NCBI GenBank assembly: GCA_026706225.1
Contig: JAPOZE010000165.1
Location: 1 to 14,158, forward strand
DNA length: 14,158 nt
From: Acidobacteriota bacterium
GTDB lineage: Bacteria > Acidobacteriota > Terriglobia > Versatilivoradales > Versatilivoraceae
Direction: 5' to 3'
The notes under the pieces were generated by a model. The model saw only the letters and a list, made by a program, of their open reading frames with translations, searched no databases and was not told the origin of the DNA. The stretch's first letter is position 1, and each line of letters opens with the position of its first letter. Below are positions 7,776-14,158 of this stretch, in pieces. Both the position numbers and the translations under genes were made by a program.

Positions 7776-9416
7776 CTACCGCTTGGCGATGTCGGTTTCC
7801 TCGCAGGTGATGAACTCGAGCAAGGCCGGATGTCCTTCCCGGTTCGCGGCTATTCCTCGTTGCAAGGCGGCTTGCACCGCCTCCGGATCCTCCACCCGCT
7901 CGGCGTAGGCCCCCAGACCCCGAGCCACCTGGCAGTAGTTTCCCGAGAGAAACTTGGCGCGACCCTCTATGGCAGCCCTGGGGATGTACTGTTCGTAGCC
8001 ACCCATGGCCGAATTGTTCAGCAGCAGAACCAGGATGGGAATCTTTCCCCGCACCGCCGTCTCCAGATCCATCCCCACCATCCCGAAGGCCGCATCTCCC
8101 ATGAGGGTGACCACCAGCTTGTCCGGAGCCGCCAGCTTGGCCCCCATGGCGGCGCCCAATGAAAAGCCCAGTTGGGTTGAATTTCCCCATCCCAGGTAGC
8201 CGCGCGGGGTCACCGCCTCATAGAGTGGAGCGATCTGATCTCGGGGGGAACCGGAATCGTGGGTGACTATGGCCGAAGCCGGGTCTACCGCTCTCTTCAG
8301 CTCCCCGATGACGCGATAGGGGTTGATGGGCACCTGGGAGGATTGAAGCTTGCCCGCCCAGCGGGCCTGCCAGGCATTCCGAAGCCCTCCGATGCCGGCC
8401 TCGACCGATCGGCGCCGTTCGTCCCGCTTCCCCTTTCCGGATTGGCGGGCGATCTCTTCCAGCATCTGCTGCAGAACCAGCTTGGCGTCTCCCAGGATGG
8501 GCAGGTCGGCCCGATAGTCCTTGTTCAGATCCTTCCAGTCCAGGGTGGCGTGAATGATCACCCTGCCGTCGCTGGGAATGGCGGGCGCGAACAGGGAACG
8601 GGTCAGGCTGGAGCCGATGACCAACAGGGCGTCGCTGGACGCCAGGTGCTTTCCCACCATGTCGGTCTGGCTGTATCCGGTCGTCCCCAACGCGAGGGGG
8701 TGGGTTTCATTGAAGGCGCTCTTGCCCTGAAGCGAGGTCATCACCGGGGCCGCCAACTGCTCCGCCACCTGCTCCAGCTCCCTGGAGGCCTTAGCGTAGA
8801 AAATCCCCTGCCCCGCCCAGATGAGCGGCCGCCTGGCGGCCAGCAGCAACCGGACCGCCTCCCTGACAGCCGCGGGGTCCGGGCCGGTCCTGACTACCGG
8901 CACCGGCCGGTAGTCCAGGCGGCCCGGAAACTCCTCCTCGGCCACGTCCACCGGAATCTCCAGCAGCACCGGGCCGGGCCGCCCGGAACGCAAGGCGGTA
9001 AAGGCCCGGGCCATCCGGCCGGGGATGGCTGCCGCCGACGGGACACGGTCAGCCCACTTGGTGGTGGCCCGGTAGTTCTCAAGGGAGCCGAAGGTGGGCG
9101 GAACGCCGGCCTGGTTTCGCCCGGGATGACCCGGAAGGAAGAGGATGGGGCTGGAATCGGTGTAGGCATGGGCGATCCCGGCGAAGGCGTTCTCGGCTCC
9201 GGGACCCTGCTGCACCGTCACCACTCCGATTCGGTCCCCAAAGCAGGTCCGCGAGAAGCCGTCGGCCATGTTCCCCGCCACCCGTTCCTGGCGGGTCACG
9301 ATCAGCCGGACTCCGGCCTCGGTCAAGGCCTCCAGGATCGGAGTCATCGGAAAGCAGAAGATCTGTTCCACGCCCTCGCGTTTCAAGAGTTCGGCAATCA
9401 CCTGGCTCCCCAGCAT
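7776..9416 (-). CDS. TPP-dependent enzyme, acetolactate-synthase-like
   Basis: 546 residues from the ATG at 9416, with AAGGAGA (9421-9427) four bases upstream. The frame continues to 9494 but lacks a ribosome site there. The three-domain layout of the acetohydroxyacid synthase/pyruvate oxidase family is clear: N-terminal Pyr domain with E44 in TRQERVAGNMADG (the glutamate that activates TPP) and TVQQGPGAEN (67-76); a central domain (~180-320); and a C-terminal PP domain with the metal/TPP motif MGDAAFGMVGMDLETA (439-454) ending in NN (467-468). Dedicated IlvB proteins are usually longer and carry VPGG where this has FPMTP, so I would not call it ilvB. The reaction could be carboligation, decarboxylation or oxidation of a 2-oxo acid and cannot be decided here. 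It is the last gene after fxsA and the DUF1566 gene. Confidence 0.9.
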   Translation of the reverse strand: MLGSQVIAELLKREGVEQIFCFPMTPILEALTEAGVRLIVTRQERVAGNMADGFSRTCFGDRIGVVTVQQGPGAENAFAGIAHAYTDSSPILFLPGHPGRNQAGVPPTFGSLENYRATTKWADRVPSAAAIPGRMARAFTALRSGRPGPVLLEIPVDVAEEEFPGRLDYRPVPVVRTGPDPAAVREAVRLLLAARRPLIWAGQGIFYAKASRELEQVAEQLAAPVMTSLQGKSAFNETHPLALGTTGYSQTDMVGKHLASSDALLVIGSSLTRSLFAPAIPSDGRVIIHATLDWKDLNKDYRADLPILGDAKLVLQQMLEEIARQSGKGKRDERRRSVEAGIGGLRNAWQARWAGKLQSSQVPINPYRVIGELKRAVDPASAIVTHDSGSPRDQIAPLYEAVTPRGYLGWGNSTQLGFSLGAAMGAKLAAPDKLVVTLMGDAAFGMVGMDLETAVRGKIPILVLLLNNSAMGGYEQYIPRAAIEGRAKFLSGNYCQVARGLGAYAERVEDPEAVQAALQRGIAANREGHPALLEFITCEETDIAKR

Positions 9417-9500
9417 ATTGTCTCCTTCCTGCGACCGAACCCCGGCACTCCGGTTCGCGCCGCCATCCCGGCAATACAGGAACCCAGCGGACAATCCCGT

Positions 9501-9860
9501 TCAGGAATCTCTCACAAACAGGGCCCTCAGATCATAGGATACGTTGAGCGGATAGGGCATCCGCATCCCGATGGCGAAGTAGAAACACCAGGCGTGGTCG
9601 GCCCCGGCGCGAGTGCCGCTCCACACCCAGGCTCCGGTCAACTCAAAGGGCTTTCGAATGGTGCGGCGGGGCGGGTCCCACAGCCCGTGGAGCTCCTGCA
9701 GGGTCGGCAAGCGCCAATCGCCGTAGCCACCCAAGTCCAGCCTCTGGGCGTGGCGGGCGGCATCGTGCCAGTTGAGCCGGCTTCCATTGTCTCGCCGGCT
9801 CCAGACCAGGCCCGTGCGGCTGTCAACGACCAGATCGGTTGAAGCCTCTGAGGATTGCAT
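9501..9860 (-). CDS. single-domain DUF1566 (Lcl C-terminal-like) protein
   Basis: 119 residues from the ATG at 9860; a TTG at 9866 is also possible and neither has a clear Shine-Dalgarno. The whole protein is one DUF1566 domain: VDSRTGLVWSR (12-22), the region with LNWHDAARHAQRL (29-41), GGYGDWRLPTLQEL (44-57), WSGTRAG (80-86), AWCFYFAIG (90-98) and the closing LRALFVRDS. These are the usual conserved points of the family. Such domains commonly sit at the C-terminus of secreted or surface proteins, but here there is no signal peptide or partner domain. The fold is related to C-type lectin-like proteins; the function is unknown. It begins 37 bp after the fxsA stop, and its stop is 84 bp before the TPP-enzyme start, so all three may be co-transcribed. 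Confidence 0.8.
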   Translation of the reverse strand: MQSSEASTDLVVDSRTGLVWSRRDNGSRLNWHDAARHAQRLDLGGYGDWRLPTLQELHGLWDPPRRTIRKPFELTGAWVWSGTRAGADHAWCFYFAIGMRMPYPLNVSYDLRALFVRDS

Positions 9861-9897
9861 GGCCAATCGCGCCCGATCCGGGATCTGAGCCCGGCAG

Positions 9898-10290
9898 CTA
9901 ATAGTTGACTGAGACCTGAACCCGGTTCCGTTCCACCCAATGCCTCAACCTTCGCCAAAGCAGCGCCTTCAGGAATTGACGGAAGGCGGGAACCAGGCAC
10001 AAAAAGCCCAGGATGTCGGTCAGGACTCCGGGAGTCAGCAGAACGGCGCCGGCCAGCAGGATGATCACCCCGTCAACCAGCGGGGCCGCCGGAAGCCTGC
10101 CGGCCGCCGTTTCCGCTCGTAGCCGGCGTAGAACCTCCAGCCCCTGACTGCGTGCCAGAAAGGCGCCCAGCGCCCCGGTGGCCAGGATCAGCATCACCGT
10201 GGCCAAGGTGCCGATGTGGCTTCCGATCTCGATCAGGAGGGCCAGTTCAATCAGTGGAAGGAGGAGGAAGAGCGCAAGAATCTTGAACAT
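9898..10290 (-). CDS. fxsA: FxsA family membrane protein
   Basis: 130 residues from the ATG at 10290 (MFKILALFLLLPLIEL). The frame is open to 10356 but the extra residues are not family-like, and no strong ribosome site is visible. Conserved FxsA features are present: the N-terminal membrane helix with PLIELALLIEIG (12-23); a second helix with ILATGALGAFLAR; the amphipathic QGLEVLRRLR segment; then a helix pair containing LVDGVIILLAGAVLLTPGVLTDILGFL. The TPG-(V/F)-(L/I)-TD motif is the family hallmark. In E. coli, overproduced FxsA relieves F-plasmid exclusion of phage T7; its normal role is unknown. It is an inner membrane protein, and the basic C-terminal tail is probably cytoplasmic. It heads the minus-strand group with the DUF1566 and TPP-enzyme genes. 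Confidence 0.9.
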   Translation of the reverse strand: MFKILALFLLLPLIELALLIEIGSHIGTLATVMLILATGALGAFLARSQGLEVLRRLRAETAAGRLPAAPLVDGVIILLAGAVLLTPGVLTDILGFLCLVPAFRQFLKALLWRRLRHWVERNRVQVSVNY

Positions 10291-10438
10291 GAAACCATTA
10301 TGGCACAGGCAAGGCGGCCCGGCTTCAATTCCCGGCTTGGGGAAACGCAACTGCATTGGATGAATCGGGGAGGGGGCGAAAAACTACCGTTGAGGATACT
10401 GCAGCCCCCGCCGCACCCCGGGCGCAACGGGGACTTCA

Positions 10439-10489
10439 CAGGTCAACGACCTGCAGAATGGAAACGGGGCAGGCTGGAACGCCTACCCC
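10439..10489 (-). terminator. two tandem hairpins downstream of the small secreted protein gene
   Basis: Read on the minus strand after the stop at 10515, a hairpin forms from GGGG-x-AGGC (10486-10466) with eight pairs and one C/A mismatch. It is followed by a perfect CAGGTC-loop-GACCTG hairpin (10439-10453). A loose T-rich stretch (GTTTCCATT) lies between them. Position and stem strength fit a terminator for the gene above, but there is no proper T-tract. The 224-bp gap to fxsA holds no other recognisable feature. Confidence 0.35.
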
Positions 10490-10514
10490 GGAAGATTTCC
10501 GTCGGGTCCAACCC

Positions 10515-10835
10515 TCAAGGAGCCAAGTGCTTCACCGACTTGATGGTCAGGGTCCCGTCCATCACCTTGCCGGTGACTTCGACCTTGTGGCCGAGATGGC
10601 CCATCACCTTGTCGGCATTGGCGATCTGGAGAACCTTCTTGTCTCCCGTAACGAACACGGGCTTCTGACCGCCACTCACACACCCCTTGACGCAACCGAT
10701 CGACTTTTCGGAATGGTCGGCGTGGGCAGCGCCGCACCTGGCGTCGGAGATGTGTCCGGTCAAGGTCTCACCCGCCAGGAACTGCCCGCCAGCCACGGCA
10801 AACGCCAGCAAGAAAATCAGGACTGCCTTTCTCAT
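10515..10835 (-). CDS. small secreted cysteine-containing protein
   Basis: 106 residues. The ATG at 10835 has GGAGG (10840-10844) four bases upstream. Residues 1-22 are a signal peptide (basic MRK, hydrophobic LIFLLAFAVAGG). The mature part has GHISDARCG (27-35) and a second cysteine cluster, C48 and C52, in IGCVKGCVSGG. It then has a small beta-rich domain with PVFVTGDKKVLQIAN and HKVEVTGKVMDGTLTIKSVK. The last segment resembles an OB-fold-like strand pattern. I associate this pattern (GxIsDxxCG, CVxGC, HKVxVTG) with a common but uncharacterised secreted family in Acidobacteria; this is from memory and was not searched. The cysteines could bind metal or heme, or form disulfides; no CXXCH motif is present. 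It is probably monocistronic, with its own promoter and downstream hairpins. Confidence 0.75.
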   Translation of the reverse strand: MRKAVLIFLLAFAVAGGQFLAGETLTGHISDARCGAAHADHSEKSIGCVKGCVSGGQKPVFVTGDKKVLQIANADKVMGHLGHKVEVTGKVMDGTLTIKSVKHLAP

Positions 10836-10887
10836 AGTTCCTCCCGCTTCCCAAGCAATGTCATTGATTCAGGGACTACAGCAGCTA

Positions 10888-10916
10888 AGGCTACTTCAAC
10901 GGCTGTTCTCTGTCAA
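10888..10916 (-). promoter_or_regulatory. sigma70-like promoter of the small secreted protein gene
   Basis: On the minus strand TTGACA (10916-10911) is a perfect -35 match, followed after exactly 17 bases by TAGCCT (10893-10888), which matches three of six -10 positions. It would give a leader of about 50 bases before the ATG at 10835. The -35 and spacing are strong; the -10 is poor. Confidence 0.5.
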
Positions 10917-10982
10917 CCAGGGTGATCCCATGCAACCGGATTCGAGGCAAAAGGCAGATCAATAGGACCGGGTCACACCTAT

Positions 10983-10996
10983 ATTCCACGTGGGAT
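10983..10996. promoter_or_regulatory. near-perfect palindrome around CCACGTGG, possible operator
   Basis: ATTCCACGTGGGAT is symmetric except for one T/G pair, with the CCACGTGG core (10986-10993) fully symmetric. It lies about 70 bp upstream of the -35 element of the secreted protein gene. It could be a dimeric regulator site, but a single occurrence is weak evidence. Confidence 0.25.
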
Positions 10997-11069
10997 GTCC
11001 TGCGTCCAACCCAAGGGGAGTTCCTTAGTGAACGCCCAATCCGGGGATAGTCAGGCGAACGCGAGCACC

Positions 11070-11090
11070 GGGCAACCACAAGGGTTGCCC
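11070..11090 (-). repeat. REP-like palindrome abutting the tyrS stop
   Basis: GGGCAACC (11070-11077) and GGTTGCCC (11083-11090) form a perfect eight-base stem around ACAAG. On the minus strand it directly follows the TAG stop of tyrS. There is no T-tract after it, so it is not a classical intrinsic terminator, though it may stabilise the mRNA 3' end. The flank (GTAGGGGCAACCCTTG on the minus strand) resembles a dispersed palindromic repeat that I recall from several environmental phyla. Only this copy is in the window. Confidence 0.55.
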
Positions 11091-12308
11091 CTACTCCACA
11101 ATCACCTTCACGAACCCGCGTTTGCCAACCCTAAGCACCGAGGACGAGGGTTGGGAGCAATCCATCTCGGCCTTCACATCGGTGGCCTTCTCCTGGTTCA
11201 GGGAAACGGCTCCCTGGGAGATCAGACGTACGGCCTGGCCCACCGAGGCGGCCAGTCCCACCCGCACCATCAACTTCGAAAGCCGCAACCGCTCCTGAGA
11301 AACCGGCAGCCTTTTCTCCTCCATTTTGTCCGGGAGCAGCCGTTGGGAATGGATGCGATGGAACTCCTCCTCGGCCCGGTCGGCGGCCTGGCCCGAATGA
11401 AACTCCCGCACGATCCTCTTGGCCAGGTCCACCTTGGCGGCCTTGGGATGCAAACTGCCATTGGCCACCCGGTTTCGGATTCGGTCCACCTCCGGCGAGG
11501 TCAGGTCGGTGCAGAGTTCGTAGTAGCGATACATGAGGTCATCGGAGATCGACATGACCTTCCCGAAGATCTCCGAGGCCGGTTCCTGGATCCCGATGGT
11601 GTTTCCCAGGGACTTCGACATCTTCTGCACGCCGTCCAAGCCCTCCAGCAGCGGAAGCATCACCAGCACCTGGGGATCCTGCCCATACCCCCTCTGCAGT
11701 TCCCGCCCCACCAGCAGATTGAACTTCTGATCGGTGCCGCCCATTTCCACGTCGGCCTGCAACACCACCGAGTCGTACCCTTGAATCAGGGGATAGAGGA
11801 GCTCGTGAATGGCGACCGGCTGCGACCGTTTCAAGCGCTTGCTGAAGTCGTCTCTCTCCAGCATGCGGGCCACGGTGTAGCGGGCGGCCAAGGCAAGGAA
11901 CTGCTCGCTGCTGAAGGGCATCATCCAGCGGCTGTTGAAGTCGATGACGGTCTTTTCCGGATCCAGCACCTTGAAGACCTGCTGCTTGTAGGTCTCGGCA
12001 TTCTCCGCCACCTCCTCCCGGGTCAAGGGTTTGCGGGTGGCGCTGCGGCCGGACGGGTCCCCGATCAGACCGGTAAAGTCGCCGATCAGGAAGATGACCG
12101 TGTGGCCCAGATCCTGAAAACGCCTCATGCTGCGCAGCATGACCGTGTGGCCCAGGTGCAGGTCCGGCGCTGTGGGATCGAACCCGGCCTTGACGCGCAA
12201 TGGCCTTCCGCTCTCCGCCGAACGCACCAGCCGTTCTCGAAGCTCTTCCGATCGAATCAGCTCGGTGACTCCCTGCTGCAGAAAGCTCAGTTGTTCCTCG
12301 ATGGTCAC
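11091..12308 (-). CDS. tyrS: tyrosyl-tRNA synthetase
   Basis: 405 residues from the GTG at 12308 (VTIEEQL in the longer reading), with AAGGAG (12321-12326) twelve bases upstream. A GTG at 12365, overlapping the purN stop as GTGA, would add 19 poorly conserved-looking residues; I prefer the shorter start because homologues begin near this IEEQL motif. It charges tRNA-Tyr with tyrosine. Class I signatures are intact: HLGH (51-54, the HIGH motif) in [29 protein letters not shown] (76-89), the tyrosine/ATP region [20 protein letters not shown] (176-195), and KMSKS (229-233). A C-terminal S4 RNA-binding domain spans ~341-400 ([20 protein letters not shown]). The form matches the TyrZ-like bacterial subtype. 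It is the last gene of the purF-purM-purN group. Confidence 0.95.
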   Translation of the reverse strand: MTIEEQLSFLQQGVTELIRSEELRERLVRSAESGRPLRVKAGFDPTAPDLHLGHTVMLRSMRRFQDLGHTVIFLIGDFTGLIGDPSGRSATRKPLTREEVAENAETYKQQVFKVLDPEKTVIDFNSRWMMPFSSEQFLALAARYTVARMLERDDFSKRLKRSQPVAIHELLYPLIQGYDSVVLQADVEMGGTDQKFNLLVGRELQRGYGQDPQVLVMLPLLEGLDGVQKMSKSLGNTIGIQEPASEIFGKVMSISDDLMYRYYELCTDLTSPEVDRIRNRVANGSLHPKAAKVDLAKRIVREFHSGQAADRAEEEFHRIHSQRLLPDKMEEKRLPVSQERLRLSKLMVRVGLAASVGQAVRLISQGAVSLNQEKATDVKAEMDCSQPSSSVLRVGKRGFVKVIVE

Positions 12309-12361
12309 GATCGAGCGATGCTCCTTTTGCCCATTTGATGCGACGCCCTGCGTGCCGGTGG

Positions 12362-12964
12362 TCACGACCGGCGGACCACCCTTCGACCCTCCAGGCGCAC
12401 TTCACCCCGGACCAGCATCCCGATCGCCAGGGGATAGAGCCGATGCTCTTCCGCCAGGATCCGCGCGGCCAGCGACTCTTCGTCATCGCTCTCCAGCACC
12501 GGCACCGCAGCCTGCAGCAGAATGGGGCCGGAATCGACCCCTTCATCCACGAGGTGGACGGTGCAGCCCGAAAACCGGACGCCGTATTCCAGCGCCTGGC
12601 GCTGGGGATGCAGTCCGGGAAAGGCCGGAAGCAGGGAGGGATGGATGTTCAGGATTCGGTTGGGGAACGACCGGACGAACAGGGGGCTGAGGATCCGCAT
12701 GAACCCGGCCAGGCAGATCAGGTCCACGCGGTGCCGCTTGAGCTCGTAGACCAGGCTCCGATCGTAATCCTCTCGCGGCACACCCCGGGAGGGGATAACC
12801 AGCGTCTTCAACCCCCGCCGCCGCGCCTTTTCCAGTCCGGGTGCCGAGGCCAGGTTGCTTACCACCACTTCGATGCGGGCCGGCAAGCGACCCTGCTGTA
12901 TGCTGTCGGCAATGGACTCGAAGTTGGAGCCGCGTCCGGACAGCAAGATGGCAAGACGCTTCAT
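12362..12964 (-). CDS. purN: phosphoribosylglycinamide formyltransferase
   Basis: 200 residues from the ATG at 12964; a GTG at 12979 would add five residues that homologues lack. This cytosolic enzyme transfers a formyl group from 10-formyltetrahydrofolate to GAR in the third step of purine synthesis. The nucleotide-binding start [12 protein letters not shown] (7-18) is typical. The catalytic triad is intact and falls at the E. coli numbering: N106 and H108 in [12 protein letters not shown], and D144 in [13 protein letters not shown]. The length equals the usual ~200-212 residues. It follows purM by 63 bp, and its TGA overlaps a GTG of the tyrS frame, suggesting coupled translation or at least co-transcription. 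Confidence 0.95.
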   Translation of the reverse strand: MKRLAILLSGRGSNFESIADSIQQGRLPARIEVVVSNLASAPGLEKARRRGLKTLVIPSRGVPREDYDRSLVYELKRHRVDLICLAGFMRILSPLFVRSFPNRILNIHPSLLPAFPGLHPQRQALEYGVRFSGCTVHLVDEGVDSGPILLQAAVPVLESDDEESLAARILAEEHRLYPLAIGMLVRGEVRLEGRRVVRRS

Positions 12965-13027
12965 TGGATGCAAACCCACCCTGAAGACCCGGCTGCCGCC
13001 AACGCGGACCGCCGCCTCTCTTCGTCC

Positions 13028-14071
13028 CTACCGTCTGTAGTGAACCCGACGCTTCCCCGAACGGATCTCGCCGATCCGGTAGAGGGGCTCCCGGCTCCGG
13101 GCAAGATGTTCTTCCACCGCGGGCACTTCCTCCGGTGCAACGATCAATGCCATGCCGATACCCATATTGAAGGTACGCAGCATTTCGGCCTCGTCGATCC
13201 GTCCCAGCTCCTGAAGAACGCCGAAGATGGGCGGCTCGGGCCAGGATTTCAGTTTGATGTGGGCGGAGCAGCCCCCGGGGAGAATGCGGGGGAGATTGTC
13301 GGTGAGCCCCCCTCCGGTGATGTGGGCCAGCCCGTTGAGCCGACCCTGGTCCAGCAGCGGCTTCAACAGGGTCAGATAGTTTCGATGAGGTCGCAGCAGC
13401 ACCTCCCCCAGGGGAAGCGTCAACCGGGGGAGCCTGGCGCCAACCTCATAACCGCCCACCTCGAACAACAACTTGCGCGCCAGGGAGTAGCCGTTGGTGT
13501 GCAATCCCGCGGATGCCAGTCCCAGGATGGCATCTCCCGGCCGGATGCGTTGTCCGTCCACCAGTTGCGACTGATCGACCAGGCCCACGATGAATCCGGC
13601 CAGATCGTATTCCCCGTGGGAGTAGAACCCCGGCATCTCGGCCGTTTCTCCTCCCAGCAGAGCGCATTCCGATTCCCGGCAACCGGCGGCGATCCCCTCC
13701 ACGACCCTGGCGATGACTTCCGGCTCCATCCGATGGGTCGCGATGTAATCCATGAAGAAAAGGGGCGTGGCTCCCTGAACCAGGATGTCATTGACACAGT
13801 GGGCCACCAGGTCCCTGCCCACGGTGTGATGGACGCCGGTGGCGAAGGCAATCTTGAGCTTGGTCCCGACGCCGTCGACGCTGGACACCAGAATGGGCTG
13901 AGCCGTCCGCTCCCTCTTCAGGCGAAAGAGCCCGCCGAAGGTGCCGATCTCGCTGGCGACCTCCGGCGTGAAGGTCCGGCGGGCCAGCGCCTTGATGCGC
14001 TTCTTGGCGGCATCGGCCCGGTCGATATCCACGCCGGCGTCCCGGTAGGCAAAGACGGTCTTGGCACTCAT
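13028..14071 (-). CDS. purM: phosphoribosylformylglycinamidine cyclo-ligase (AIR synthetase)
   Basis: 347 residues, matching the usual ~345. It converts FGAM to AIR with ATP, the fifth step of purine synthesis. Family signatures are clear: YRDAGVDID (9-17), SSVDGVGTKLK (63-73), HCVNDILVQGATPLFFMDY (91-109), LLGGETAEMPGFY (138-150), GLHTNGYSLAR and HITGGGLTDNLPR, ending with MGIGMALIVAPE. The ATG at 14071 lies four bases after the purF stop and has no clear Shine-Dalgarno, which fits translational coupling to purF. Confidence 0.96.
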   Translation of the reverse strand: MSAKTVFAYRDAGVDIDRADAAKKRIKALARRTFTPEVASEIGTFGGLFRLKRERTAQPILVSSVDGVGTKLKIAFATGVHHTVGRDLVAHCVNDILVQGATPLFFMDYIATHRMEPEVIARVVEGIAAGCRESECALLGGETAEMPGFYSHGEYDLAGFIVGLVDQSQLVDGQRIRPGDAILGLASAGLHTNGYSLARKLLFEVGGYEVGARLPRLTLPLGEVLLRPHRNYLTLLKPLLDQGRLNGLAHITGGGLTDNLPRILPGGCSAHIKLKSWPEPPIFGVLQELGRIDEAEMLRTFNMGIGMALIVAPEEVPAVEEHLARSREPLYRIGEIRSGKRRVHYRR

Positions 14072-14075
14072 GGGT

Positions 14076-14158
14076 TCAGGCAGTCTCGACCGCGGGCATC
14101 TGGGGGAAAGGCACCGGATAGTCTCCGGTATAGCAGGCCGAGCAGAAGTGTCCCTGGC
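14076..14158 (-). CDS. purF: amidophosphoribosyltransferase, C-terminal end only
   Basis: Only the last 26 residues and the TGA (14078-14076) are in the window. They read QGHFCSACYTGDYPVPFPQM and then PAVETA. The FCxACYTGDYPVP sequence is the well-conserved C-terminus of bacterial PurF, the glutamine-dependent first enzyme of purine synthesis. With purM four bases downstream, this is the start of the visible part of a purF-purM-purN operon. Confidence 0.88.
   Translation of the reverse strand, partial: QGHFCSACYTGDYPVPFPQMPAVETA

Noticed and set aside
8259..9842. 527-codon plus-strand open frame
   Set aside because: Antisense to the TPP-enzyme and DUF1566 genes, rich in G/P/R/H, no recognisable motif; a typical GC-rich shadow.
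10995..12338. 447-codon plus-strand open frame rich in histidine and leucine
   Set aside because: Runs antisense across the whole of tyrS, which has all its catalytic motifs; composition fits a codon-shadow frame.

Overview
The window is GC-rich bacterial chromosomal DNA with tightly packed genes on both strands. The gene mix (a probable metallo-beta-lactamase/ThuA two-domain protein, an SMP-30/gluconolactonase-like lactonase, a small secreted cysteine protein of a type I associate with Acidobacteria, and a TPP-dependent acetolactate-synthase-like enzyme) suggests an acidobacterium or a similar soil or marine heterotroph. This is inferred from gene content only; no rRNA or marker tree is available. 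I see no tRNA, rRNA, CRISPR array, transposase, integrase or phage gene.

Left part (1-4145): the 3' part of a TPR protein (+) converges on a secreted protein (-) with an N-terminal MBL-like fold that has lost its visible zinc ligands and a C-terminal ThuA-like domain. Divergent from it is an unrecognised four-helix membrane protein (+), which converges on an exported SMP-30/gluconolactonase-like protein (-). ThuA and SMP-30 proteins are both linked in other bacteria to sugar and sugar-acid oxidation, so this stretch may serve carbohydrate catabolism (inference).

Middle (4328-7680): three plus-strand genes encode a MATE multidrug/sodium antiporter, a secreted protein resembling a stand-alone DsbD alpha domain, and a YrbG-type Ca2+/Na+ antiporter. 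The spacing suggests separate transcription units.

Middle right (7776-10835, minus): fxsA, a single-domain DUF1566 protein and a TPP-dependent enzyme lie in order with short gaps and may be co-transcribed. Upstream of them is a small secreted cysteine protein with its own consensus -35 element and candidate downstream hairpins.

Right end (11091-14158, minus): a purine biosynthesis cluster, purF (C-terminus only)-purM-purN, is followed directly by tyrS. A GTGA overlap at the purN end and the 4-nt purF/purM gap point to translational coupling. An eight-base-stem palindrome of the kind found in dispersed repeats abuts the tyrS stop codon.

I did not find a convincing wholly new multi-gene system. 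The most unusual items are the ligand-less MBL/ThuA protein, the orphan four-helix membrane protein beside it, the fxsA/DUF1566/TPP-enzyme grouping, and the palindrome fused to the end of tyrS.
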